A DNA stretch of 64,000 nucleotides from assembly GCA_949297715.1 (NCBI GenBank), contig CASFTJ010000007.1:1-64000 (forward strand), read 5' to 3'. The position numbers were made by a program, and so were the translations under genes. The notes below the pieces were generated by a model that did not search any database, was not told the DNA's origin, and saw only the letters and a list, made by a program, of their open reading frames with translations. This DNA is from an uncultured bacterium. GTDB taxonomy: Bacteria > Cyanobacteriota > Vampirovibrionia > Gastranaerophilales > Gastranaerophilaceae. Of the stretch, positions 36,148 to 44,351 are shown in pieces (within the stretch, counting starts at the first letter, position 1; each line of letters starts with the position of its first letter).

Positions 36148-37107
36148 ATGTATATTTTCTATCATATGGATAATGTTAATGCAATTATTGTGGATATACC
36201 TGAGCGATTGGATAGCACAACTATAGTACCTGTTATTTCTCAAATAAATAGATATGAACAGGCTAGTAATCCTAAAAGATTAGTAATCAATTTTTAACAA
36301 ACTAATTTTGTTAAACCTGGAGGATTAACCCCCTTATTAGTATACTTTATGGAACTACCAACAAGAATTCCTGACATAAATGGGCTAATTGTTCCAAGTA
36401 TGAATTCAAATGTAGATTTGTATATTAGTAGAATGGGCTTTTATTCCCTACTAGGAATGAAAGATGATTTTCCTTATCATAAACATACCTCAAAAAGAAA
36501 ATTCCAAGAATTATATTCTTTTTCGGATAACACAGATATAAATGAGGTTGCTCAAACTTCTGAAAATATTATTAAAATGTTTATCAAAGACAGAACTTTA
36601 GCAAATTACAACAAAGCTATCGGTTGGTGTGTTTTTGAAACCATTGACAATGCAAGAAATCATGCAAATTCTAACATAAATGTTGTTTTTGCTCAAAGAT
36701 TTGAACAAAAAGGAATCACTGAATTTTGCGTTTGTGATAGAGGTCTTGGGATAAGAGAAACAATGGGTGAAAACAACATAGAAGAAGCTCTTAAAAAGTG
36801 TATTACCAAAGCAAGAGGAATTAATTCCGAAGGTATGGGTAATGGTTTATATTATACAGCAGAACTTGTAAAAAAAGATTCAAGCAATAAATGTTCACTA
36901 AAAATTTGGTCAGAAGATGCAATTTTAACAATTAAAAGTGGTAATGAACCTGAAATAGTAAAAGTAGATAGTTTTTGGCAGGGTGTTAATATTGTTATTT
37001 CTATGTATAATAAAATTACATCGGATTTAACAGTATTAAAGGGTGGTAGTGATATTTTTTCATATGAAGAAAACCCTGATTATTATAACGAATTATTTGA
37101 AAATTAG
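36148..37107 (+). pseudogene. STAS-HATPase fusion interrupted by an in-frame TAA
   Basis: One frame runs from 36148 to 37107 with a single stop, TAA at 36295. Before it lies a short STAS-like start (NAIIVDIPERLDSTTIVPVI and KRLVINF). After it the chain continues QTNFVKPGGLTPLLVYF, then MELPTRIPDINGLIVP and a GHKL ATPase with N-box ETIDNARNHA, G1 CDRGLGI and G2 GMGNGLY. The internal ATG at 36349 has no ribosome site within 20 bases. The joined protein reads as one STAS-like plus ATP-binding domain, similar to anti-sigma-factor kinases. Either the gene is inactivated or both parts are made separately. A DUF4325 gene follows 11 bases downstream. Confidence 0.75.
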
Positions 37108-37118
37108 AAAGGGAACTT

Positions 37119-37427
37119 ATGGAACAAGTACTAAAATTAAGTGAAAATGGTTCAATATTAGGACTAAGAGAACTTGCCAAAGAATTAAGTTCTCAATTAA
37201 AAATAGCAATTGACAATAATACAAATATTATTTTAGATTTTTCCAATGTTGAAAGTATTTCAAGTTCTTTCGCAGATGAATTAATTGCAAAAGTTTTAAT
37301 AGAAGTAGGAATAGAAAATTTTCTTAAAAATGTAAAAATTAGAAACGCAAATACTTTTATTAAAACTATGATTAATTCAAGTATCAACGATAGATTAAAT
37401 GATACCATTCATAAAAAAAATGTGTAA
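37119..37427 (+). CDS. STAS-like (DUF4325) protein
   Basis: A 102-residue protein with NIILDFSNVESISSSFADEL, the anti-anti-sigma-like core, then AKVLIEVGIENFLKN and KIRNANTFIKTMINSS. This matches the DUF4325 STAS-like family as I know it. Such proteins are often encoded beside GHKL ATPases. Together they resemble a partner-switch unit that binds or phosphorylates a regulator; no sigma factor is in the window. AAAGGGAACTT is the ribosome site, and it starts 11 bases after the HATPase frame. Confidence 0.75.
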   Translation: MEQVLKLSENGSILGLRELAKELSSQLKIAIDNNTNIILDFSNVESISSSFADELIAKVLIEVGIENFLKNVKIRNANTFIKTMINSSINDRLNDTIHKKNV

Positions 37428-37497
37428 GAAAAATTACGAGTTTTTAGTATTCTTAAATCTTCCATTTCTTAATACCTAAAAAGAAATATCAATATGA

Positions 37498-38013
37498 TTA
37501 ACAAATAAATCTAATGCTAAGTCCTGAGTTTGGTTGCAAAAGTTCATGTTTTGAGCTAAAAAGTTTGCGATAATCTCTAAATAGTTCAAGCATTTGTGCG
37601 ATTTGCATTTTGTCAAAATAAACTTTGTTAACCGATAATTTGGATTTTTTGCGCTCATTCATAACTTGTTTTGCACGATAAACACAAAGTTTTTTGTTCT
37701 CACTCAGTGCCCGCAATAGCAAAGCCCGAACATAATAACGATTAAAGTCGCTAAAACTAACCATTTCACGAATGTTAGACGGAATTTTGCGACCGTTGCG
37801 ATCTGTTTCTCTGAAGAAAGAAGAAGTAAGCTTTTGTTGCAAAGTTTCAGGAGTACCTTTTTCAAAGCACTCTTTTAGCAAGCTTTTGTAACTAATCATG
37901 CCTGATGTTGTCATAGATAACGGCTCATAAAATAATCCTGTACGAATATCAAATTCAAACTCACTAATCATATTCAATCTTGTTTGTTCGTCAAGGTCGG
38001 GAAAGTAATACAT
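37498..38013 (-). CDS. Unknown 171-aa island protein
   Basis: I do not recognise it. It is soluble and basic, starting MYYFPDLDEQTRLNMISEFE, and has three helical regions with many charged residues (VYRAKQVMNERKKSKLSVNK). AGGAG lies before the ATG at 38013, so that start is used rather than the earlier one at 38046. It follows an HTH gene in the same orientation 66 bases away and may form an operon with it. A phage- or ICE-borne regulator or replication helper are guesses only. Confidence 0.55.
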   Translation of the reverse strand: MYYFPDLDEQTRLNMISEFEFDIRTGLFYEPLSMTTSGMISYKSLLKECFEKGTPETLQQKLTSSFFRETDRNGRKIPSNIREMVSFSDFNRYYVRALLLRALSENKKLCVYRAKQVMNERKKSKLSVNKVYFDKMQIAQMLELFRDYRKLFSSKHELLQPNSGLSIRFIC

Positions 38014-38079
38014 AAAATTTCTCCTGTCAATCTGCCCTATAAACAAATTTTCAGGAGATAAGTTCAGATATAATAAAGA

Positions 38080-38352
38080 TTAGAGCAAATTCACAATAAT
38101 GTTTGGAAAACTACTGGAAAAACTCTCATAACTGGCAAATTCATCTTCCTCATACTCAAAGAAATCTTTCATATCACAGCTAAACAATTCCATAAGAGCA
38201 ACAAGTATCCACATAGTAGGGTAAATATTTCGCCCAGAAAAAAGATTTTCAACAGTAAACAGAGGTATGCCTGTCAACTTAGAAATCTCTTCATTTGTCA
38301 GCAGATTAACTTCTTTCAACTCATTCAATTTTTTAGAACTAAGCCTTGCCAT
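38080..38352 (-). CDS. Short helix-turn-helix regulator
   Basis: A 90-residue protein with an HTH: KELKEVNLL-like helix then NEEISKLTGIPLFTVENLFS as turn and recognition helix. The tail SCDMKDFFEYEEDEFASYES is acidic. AAAAGGATTTTT before the ATG at 38352 marks the start; upstream in-frame ATGs at 38403-38364 have no ribosome site. It belongs to the XRE/Cro-like class by layout, although the recognition helix is unusual. It precedes the 171-aa gene. Confidence 0.6.
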   Translation of the reverse strand: MARLSSKKLNELKEVNLLTNEEISKLTGIPLFTVENLFSGRNIYPTMWILVALMELFSCDMKDFFEYEEDEFASYESFSSSFPNIIVNLL

Positions 38353-38480
38353 AAAAATCCTTTTCATTTTGTCGCAACATACTTGCTTTGCAGTCATATT
38401 CAAGCTTTCAATAGTTTTGCAGTTTTTTGCCTACAGAAGTTCAGAAAAATCAGTCAGAAAAATTGTAGGTTTTCAACTAG

Positions 38481-38519
38481 TCCAAATTCTAAGCTACGCA
38501 GCAACTTGGCGAATTTGGA
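38481..38519. repeat. Inverted repeat TCCAAATTC/GAATTTGGA
   Basis: Two 9-base arms, exact complements, surround 21 bases (TAAGCTACGCAGCAACTTGGC). No gene contains it. It may be an attachment-site arm, an operator or the stem of a short RNA that ends at the next terminator. Confidence 0.55.
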
Positions 38520-38551
38520 GTGTTAAACCATACGTCAACGTCAGATTAAAG

Positions 38552-38580
38552 AAGACTCCGTATTTCAGGGGTCTTTTTTA
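38552..38580 (+). terminator. Orphan plus-strand terminator
   Basis: AAGACTCC and GGGGTCTT form an 8-bp stem (one T-G pair) with an 8-base loop and a T-run. No plus-strand gene ends before it, so it implies an unannotated plus-strand transcript or a remnant of the native locus. Confidence 0.65.
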
Positions 38581-38710
38581 TTGCAAAAATTTGGGTAATT
38601 TTTAGTAATAGGTTTCTGGGACATTAAGATAAGGAAAAGCAAAAAAGTGCAATTTTATTTTTGCTTACAATTTGAGATACCCTAAATTATCAATGAGATT
38701 TGGATACTAA

Positions 38711-38923
38711 CTAAAAATTTAAAAATTCAGCTAATGTTAGATTAAAAGCCTTTGCGATGTTTAGTAATGTAAGATATTTTGGTTCAACTAATCCTTTCTC
38801 TATTCTGCTTATTGTAGATGGTTCAAGACCATTTTTATAACATAAAGCACTAATAGTAAGCTTTCGTTCTTTTCTTAGTTTTGTTATATGTTTGCCTAAT
38901 TTTCTTAATTCAATATCTTGCAT
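38711..38923 (-). CDS. Small XRE-family regulator at the island edge
   Basis: A 70-residue protein that is almost entirely an XRE HTH: LRKLGKHITKLRKERKLTIS, ALCYKNGLEPSTISRIEKG and EPKYLTLLNIAKAFNLTLAE. It has no effector domain. The ATG at 38923 has no good ribosome site. It is next to a truncated gene at the right edge of the island, consistent with a small accessory regulator such as an antitoxin or immunity repressor. Confidence 0.75.
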   Translation of the reverse strand: MQDIELRKLGKHITKLRKERKLTISALCYKNGLEPSTISRIEKGLVEPKYLTLLNIAKAFNLTLAEFLNF

Positions 38924-38999
38924 ATATGCAATTTTAATGCTATTATGCCTTTATATTTTGCACGCATGCAAAATTAAGTTTTTAGAGGGTATATTTTAA

Positions 39000-39071
39000 A
39001 TGTTCACTAAAAAGATACTTATAGATTTAGACGGCATATTGAATGAGTACGGAAAAGAAAAATTTAGCTAA
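39000..39071 (+). pseudogene. Remnant of a HAD-type gene at the island edge
   Basis: A 23-residue frame, MFTKKILIDLDGILNEYGKE and then KFS, has a ribosome site (AGAGGG 8 bases before the ATG). Its ILIDLDG motif is the first HAD phosphatase or nucleotidase motif, with D9 and D11. After the stop no further HAD motif is seen; the rest of the gene was probably lost. The stop overlaps the end of the convergent MFS-acyltransferase gene by 4 bases. It probably marks the right junction of the inserted DNA. Confidence 0.5.
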
Positions 39072-42000
39072 AGATTTTCATACCATTCTTTTAAATCTTT
39101 GCGTTTAACCTTTCTTGTAGAAGTTTTTGGGAGTTCTTCGCGGTGAAGAACAATTACCGTCGGGGCTTTATAAGGTGCCAAATTCGCATCTGAAAGCCTT
39201 TTAACCTCTTTTTCCAATTCTTTTTGAATTTCCTCATCGGATTTTTGAAGCAATTCATCGGAAGGAGTTATAATTGCACCGACTTCTTCCGTACCGGCTT
39301 TGTTTCCGGATTTTATCGTCAAAGACATCACACAAACTTCTTTTATTAATTCTGAAGCTTCCAAAACAGCTTCCACTTCTTCAGGAAATATTTTCTTCCC
39401 CCCGCCAAGAACTATCATATTCTTAATTCTGCCGGTAATTTTAATAAATCCGTCTTTATCAATTTCGCCGATATCGCCTGTATGGAACCAGCCGTCCTCA
39501 TCAATTACCTCTGCTGTCATTTCAGGCTTGTTGTAATAGCCTTGCATAACATTCGGGCCTGTCGCCAAAATTTCTCCGTTATCTGCAATTTTTACAATGA
39601 CAGAAGGCAGAGCCTGTCCGACTGTTCCGATTTTTGAATGTCCGTAGCGGTTTGTTGAAATCGTCGGAGAAGTTTCGGTCAATCCGTAACCTTGAAATAT
39701 AGGAATGCCAATCCTTTCAAAAAATTCCGCAACTCCGTCCTCTAAAGGCGCACCTCCACATATAAAGCATTCCAATCTCCCGCCTAATCCGTCTATAATT
39801 GTTTTGAACATTAAACGACGAACTTTTCGAGGCATAAATTTTGCAAAATTATATAATACTTTAAATATATTTTGAGCAGTTTCTGATTGTTTTTTTATTT
39901 GTTTGTCAATGCTGTTTTTAAGCATTTTGGCAACTAGCGGAACTACAATCATATTAGTAATTCTTTTTTCTTTCATTACCGTTGTCAATTCTTTCGGATT
40001 AAGAGACTTTATATAAACAATTTTTGCCCCCATATAAAGCATCCCGAAAAATCCGCAATCCAATTCCAGCAAATGATTTAAAGGTAAAATTGAAAGCAGA
40101 GTATGCTCATGTGTAAGCTTAAACATTGATTCAAAATCTCTCAATTGCGAATAAATATTCCCGAAACTAATCATAACCCCTTTAGGGTTGCCTGTTGTAC
40201 CAGAAGTGTATACGATTAATGCCGTTTCATCCAAAGATCTCGGACGGCCTAAATCTTTTTCAATATCAGCCTCAAGTGATGAAACCGACAAAATCTCAGA
40301 ATGTTCTCTTTCGTCATCATCCAAAACAAATATTTTCTCAATTGAAGAAACATTATTTTTAACCTCAAGCGCATGTTCTAAATAATGGCTTGAACATAAA
40401 ATAATACGAGGATTACAGTCATTTAAAATATGTGTATGCTCAGGTACGGTTAATTTAACATCCAAAGGTACGGTAATTGCTCCTGTCTGAATTGATGCAA
40501 ATATACCGATTGCAAATTCCGGACGTGATTCGCATATAACAGCGATTCTGTTATTCCTTTGTATATCCAAGTTTTCTATTAAATAATTCGCAAATTTTTT
40601 GGCTTTTCTGGAAATTTCAATATAACTTAATTCTTCATAACCGTCTTTTGTCTTTAATGCCAAAGCCTTTACCTGACCGTAAATATCACTTTTTTCCTGC
40701 ATAAGATCCAAAAAGTTTGAATACAATTTATGATTTATTTTATAAAAAGCGCGTCTTTCAAGAGATTTTTTCATAAAATTCACACAAGTTTGCAGTTCAT
40801 GCGCAATTTCTTTTTCATCACAATCAAAATCAGTTATAGGCTGACCAAATTGAATCACGATTGTATTAAATAATTTAGGAAATTTTCTTGTTCTGCCCCA
40901 AGTTTCAAACCCGCCCTGTATTGCAAAAGGAATAATCGGTGCATTTGTAGCTTTTGCCATCAATCCGACACCTCTGTTAAATTTACAAATTTGACCGTTT
41001 GGTGTAAATTTACCCTCCGGAAAAATAATTACAGCTTCGCCGGAAATAAGTTTTTTATTTGCACTTTCTATCGCTTCCAATCCTTTGCCAAATTTCAAAG
41101 GAAGAACATTAAAATATTTCAATAAATGCCTTACAACAGGAGTCTTAAATGCTTCAGGGCCGGTCACAAACCATAACTGACGATGAGTTGCCATCTGAAC
41201 AATAAACGGATCAAGATGTCCGGTATGATTGCCTGCTAATATAATTTTGCCTTTGCAAGGAATATTTTCCGCACCTTCAACTCTATACCTAAACAAAAGC
41301 AGAAAAATATGTCCCAACGTAGCTTTAAGTAAGAAATACCTGAAAGATTTATCAAATATAAGAACTAAAGCTGCCAAGATAAATGATAAAACTGCAATTC
41401 CTCTAAATACTTCTAAAGGATTAATAAATCCGATAACATTTGCAACAATCACAGTTCCGACAAGAAAACTCAAAGTGCTCGCCGTAAGCTGCAAACCAAA
41501 GACCTTACCGCGCACTTTGTCAGGAGTAATTTTTTGTAAAATAGTATCCAGCATAACAATAACGACAGCATCCGCCATTCCAATCGGAATTAACCAGCCC
41601 CAGGCTGTATCAATGCTTTTACACAAAGGCGCCGTAACTAACGCCAAACATAAAATAATAAAACCGCTTGCAAACAAATGAGGAATTCTCATTATTCTTG
41701 CAAAATAAATTGCAGCGAACATGCCGGCTAAAATACCGATACCTAAAATAGTCCTTAAATAAGTTAAAGCCGAAAAACTTAACCCGTAATAATCCGTAAT
41801 TAAAGCGTTAAAACTGTTTGAAAAAACAGCAACTATAAATTGAAGACAAATGGTTAATCCGACAAAATAAAGAACTTTTTTATGTTTTTTGAGATAATTA
41901 AAAGCCAGAATAATATCATTTGTTTTTTCTTTATGAATAAAATAATTTTGCGGGATTAAGAATTTAATAACAGCCGTAAAAATTGCACCGAATAAATACA

Positions 42001-42535
42001 TGCCGGCAATGATTAAAAAAGCCTGCAAATCACCGATTTTCAAAAGATAATTTGCACCCAAAGCCCCAAAAAGTAATGCAACAGCTCCGACAGAAGATGT
42101 TAAAGCATTTGCAAATTTTAATTGTTCGCTTCTGACAATATTTGTAACTGCAGACATTTTTGCAGGATAGAAAAAAGCAGCTCCCGTACCTAATAAAAAT
42201 GCAAATATATAAATCAAATTTTGGGATAATTGAGGCAACAAAAGAACAATCGCTAAAGTAATTATTGATCTGAATATACAACTTATCGAAAGTATTGCTT
42301 TTCTTGAAAACCTATCGCACAAAGCTCCAGAAAACGGGGTTAACATAAATTGAGGAAGCAAAAATACAAAAAACATTATTGCAATAGACTTTCCTGCGCT
42401 GCCAGAAATCTGTATCAAAATAGAAACAAGCAAAAATTGTATAATTGCATCCGCAAAATGTGAAAATAACTGCCCTAAAAATAACTTATCAAATTCAAAA
42501 TTTGCTAAAGGGCCTAATTTATTTATAAGGTTCAT
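39068..42535 (-). CDS. Trifunctional LplT-type MFS, PlsC acyltransferase and acyl-ACP synthetase
   Basis: A 1155-residue fusion that likely recycles lysophospholipids. Residues 1-400 are an MFS transporter with about 12 helices, like LplT, which flips lysophospholipids. PlsC (about 425-620) has the acyltransferase motifs NHTGHLD (436-442) and FPEGKF near 505. The C-terminal AMP-binding domain (about 640-1150) has YTSGTTGNPKG near 776, GYGLTETSP and GWFHTGDIGEIDKDGFIKIT with the final KTSTRKVKRKDLKEW lysine. E. coli splits this into LplT and Aas; here all are one chain, as in some other bacteria. The start is the ATG at 42535. It is convergent with the HAD remnant. Confidence 0.92.
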   Translation of the reverse strand: MNLINKLGPLANFEFDKLFLGQLFSHFADAIIQFLLVSILIQISGSAGKSIAIMFFVFLLPQFMLTPFSGALCDRFSRKAILSISCIFRSIITLAIVLLLPQLSQNLIYIFAFLLGTGAAFFYPAKMSAVTNIVRSEQLKFANALTSSVGAVALLFGALGANYLLKIGDLQAFLIIAGMYLFGAIFTAVIKFLIPQNYFIHKEKTNDIILAFNYLKKHKKVLYFVGLTICLQFIVAVFSNSFNALITDYYGLSFSALTYLRTILGIGILAGMFAAIYFARIMRIPHLFASGFIILCLALVTAPLCKSIDTAWGWLIPIGMADAVVIVMLDTILQKITPDKVRGKVFGLQLTASTLSFLVGTVIVANVIGFINPLEVFRGIAVLSFILAALVLIFDKSFRYFLLKATLGHIFLLLFRYRVEGAENIPCKGKIILAGNHTGHLDPFIVQMATHRQLWFVTGPEAFKTPVVRHLLKYFNVLPLKFGKGLEAIESANKKLISGEAVIIFPEGKFTPNGQICKFNRGVGLMAKATNAPIIPFAIQGGFETWGRTRKFPKLFNTIVIQFGQPITDFDCDEKEIAHELQTCVNFMKKSLERRAFYKINHKLYSNFLDLMQEKSDIYGQVKALALKTKDGYEELSYIEISRKAKKFANYLIENLDIQRNNRIAVICESRPEFAIGIFASIQTGAITVPLDVKLTVPEHTHILNDCNPRIILCSSHYLEHALEVKNNVSSIEKIFVLDDDEREHSEILSVSSLEADIEKDLGRPRSLDETALIVYTSGTTGNPKGVMISFGNIYSQLRDFESMFKLTHEHTLLSILPLNHLLELDCGFFGMLYMGAKIVYIKSLNPKELTTVMKEKRITNMIVVPLVAKMLKNSIDKQIKKQSETAQNIFKVLYNFAKFMPRKVRRLMFKTIIDGLGGRLECFICGGAPLEDGVAEFFERIGIPIFQGYGLTETSPTISTNRYGHSKIGTVGQALPSVIVKIADNGEILATGPNVMQGYYNKPEMTAEVIDEDGWFHTGDIGEIDKDGFIKITGRIKNMIVLGGGKKIFPEEVEAVLEASELIKEVCVMSLTIKSGNKAGTEEVGAIITPSDELLQKSDEEIQKELEKEVKRLSDANLAPYKAPTVIVLHREELPKTSTRKVKRKDLKEWYENL

Positions 42536-42637
42536 TAATCTTCTCCCCTAAATTCCCAAATATATCAAGTATATTCTATAATTTATAAAGCTCAAATGCA
42601 ATTTGTAAAATCTTAAAAACTAACTCAAATTCATTTT

Positions 42638-42659
42638 TTGACAATATTAAGGAATATTG
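42638..42659 (+). promoter_or_regulatory. TTGACA box with overlapping inverted repeat
   Basis: TTGACA at 42638-42643 overlaps a palindrome, CAATATTAAGGAATATTG (42642-42659), with 7-base arms. No clean -10 box follows at 17 bases, so the promoter is uncertain, but the pairing of a -35 box and palindrome suggests a repressor site ahead of the three membrane genes. Confidence 0.4.
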
Positions 42660-42724
42660 CACCAAATTAAAAAACCATTTTACAAACTTATTTTACTATT
42701 TAAAATTAGAATGGTGATTTTTAT

Positions 42725-43267
42725 ATGAATACCCCATTTCAAAAAAAGTTTAAAGATTTATGCATGTCACTTGGAAAAAATAACAAAGCTCTGTATGGAG
42801 CTTTAACCATTGCGGTGTCAAAGGGGATTTTACGCCCGACTTACACAATGATGGACAAAAAGCAGGATAGAGATTCAAGAGTTTATACGGCATTTAGAGA
42901 AGGCTTAACCGGTGCTGTTGCATTTGTTTCATATCTTGCAACAGATGCCGTCGTCGAAAAACTTGCCTATCATCTGGCAAAAAAAACTAACCATTTAAAA
43001 GAATTACCGAAAATGAAATCCACATTATCATTGATTACGGTTAGTTTAACGGCATTATTTATAATCCCCGGAATTTGCAATATGACAACAAAACCTTTAT
43101 TAAACTTTTTCACTAACCAAAAAAATAAGTCATCCCCAAAACCGGCATCAAATGTAGCTAAAACCTCTCAACCTGTCAAATCCGTTAATTTCGGGAACTA
43201 TAAAACAATAAATCCATATAATTTTAACAGTTTTTATAATTTCGGAATGAAAATAGGAGGTGTGTAA
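42725..43267 (+). CDS. Lineage-type membrane protein, paralogue A
   Basis: A 180-residue protein with about two hydrophobic helices (GLTGAVAFVSYLATDAVVEK and STLSLITVSLTALFIIPG). Near residues 37-60 it has LRPTYTMMDKKQDRDSRVYT, a motif also seen in its downstream neighbour as GRPAAIMMDKKVDINTRKYA. The two are thus paralogues of an unnamed family. The C-terminus is a Pro/Ser/Asn-rich tail (PKPASNVAKTSQPVKSVNFG). It overlaps the next start by one base (TAATG). Function unknown; a role at the envelope is likely from the helices. Confidence 0.7.
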   Translation: MNTPFQKKFKDLCMSLGKNNKALYGALTIAVSKGILRPTYTMMDKKQDRDSRVYTAFREGLTGAVAFVSYLATDAVVEKLAYHLAKKTNHLKELPKMKSTLSLITVSLTALFIIPGICNMTTKPLLNFFTNQKNKSSPKPASNVAKTSQPVKSVNFGNYKTINPYNFNSFYNFGMKIGGV

Positions 43268-43935
43268 TGCTTGATAAAGTCGCAAATATCCTTCTAAATC
43301 CGCAATTTGTAAATTTTGCAAACAACACAAAATATACTGTAACAACAGAATCCTTCTTCAAAGCGACCGGCAGACCGGCTGCGATTATGATGGATAAAAA
43401 GGTTGATATAAACACTCGAAAATATGCCGCAACTAAAGAAGGATTATATCAAACTCTATGCGTTGCAATTTATCTTACAATGATTCCGTTTATTTTCCAA
43501 AAATACGGGTTCAAATTTGCTCAAAAAATTCTGAAAGGCGATAAAGATTTTCCTAAATTTAAAGATGCAAACGAGTTTTTGAATTACACCAAACTTTCTA
43601 AAATGGATATTAAAGAACGCAAAAATCATAAGCTTTTATCCAAAATTTCCGACACCTTAAAAGCAAATGACGATGACAAATTAACCTTAAAAGAACGTCT
43701 GCTGAATGATGAAAAACCGCCCCAATTTCCACTTCCGAAGGGTGTTATTGAATTAAGCAATCTGACAGGAACAGTAATAGGCCTAGCCTGGATTGCATCA
43801 GAACTCAGCAATCATATTTTACATCCGATAATGAGAAGCCTCGGTTTTGAACAAAATTCCAAAAATAATAAAAAAGTTGATAATAATACCAAAAAATCAG
43901 AAATTAAAAATAAAAAGCTGGAGGAATTAGCATGA
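43267..43935 (+). CDS. Lineage-type membrane protein, paralogue B
   Basis: A 222-residue protein carrying the same MMDKKVDINTRKYAATKEG motif as the upstream gene, followed by membrane segments (YQTLCVAIYLTMIPFIFQKY and IELSNLTGTVIGLAWIASEL). The insertion of about 75 polar residues between them and the Lys/Asn-rich tail are cytoplasmic in appearance. It overlaps the upstream gene by one base and the downstream PQ-loop gene by four, so the three are co-translated. AATAGGAGGTGTA is an excellent ribosome site. Function unknown. Confidence 0.7.
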   Translation: MLDKVANILLNPQFVNFANNTKYTVTTESFFKATGRPAAIMMDKKVDINTRKYAATKEGLYQTLCVAIYLTMIPFIFQKYGFKFAQKILKGDKDFPKFKDANEFLNYTKLSKMDIKERKNHKLLSKISDTLKANDDDKLTLKERLLNDEKPPQFPLPKGVIELSNLTGTVIGLAWIASELSNHILHPIMRSLGFEQNSKNNKKVDNNTKKSEIKNKKLEELA

Positions 43936-44207
43936 GTATATTTGAAGCAGGAATGATGGTTTGTTTCGGGATAAGCTGGCCGATTGCAGCATTGAAAACT
44001 TATAAAAGCAAATGTGTCGGCGGAAAAAGTATACAATTTTCTTTTCTGATTTTACTGGGTTATATTTTTGGAATACTTCATAAAATCTTAAACAGTATGG
44101 ACTGGGTATTTTGGCTTTATCTTTTAAACACTGCATTTTTACTGCTTGATATGGGCTTATATTGGAAATATCGCAATAATAAAGTTCCTGCAACAGAAAT
44201 GAAATAA
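43932..44207 (+). CDS. PQ-loop-like small membrane protein
   Basis: A 91-residue protein with three predicted membrane helices: MMVCFGISWPIAALKTYKSK, IQFSFLILLGYIFGILHKIL and MDWVFWLYLLNTAFLLLDMG. The first helix with WPIAALKTYKSK, followed by GGKSIQFSF, is typical of single-unit PQ-loop (SemiSWEET-like) proteins, which pair to form sugar or cofactor transporters. AGCTGGAGGAATTAGC precedes its ATG, inside the upstream gene. It closes the three-gene operon. Confidence 0.72.
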   Translation: MSIFEAGMMVCFGISWPIAALKTYKSKCVGGKSIQFSFLILLGYIFGILHKILNSMDWVFWLYLLNTAFLLLDMGLYWKYRNNKVPATEMK

Positions 44208-44351
44208 TGGTTTAATTTTCATTATAAAATTCTAATTTTCGTTATGTTAAAATATTAATTTTTATTAAAAACCAATTTATTTAATATCAAAAAAAATTTT
44301 TACGAATTTTCAAATAAACACAATACAAAAACGTAGGATTTTATTAAACAA

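Noticed and set aside
28309-39070. Complete prophage or conjugative element
   Set aside because: No capsid, tail, relaxase or type IV secretion genes are present; only recombinases, an ATPase, regulators and envelope genes.
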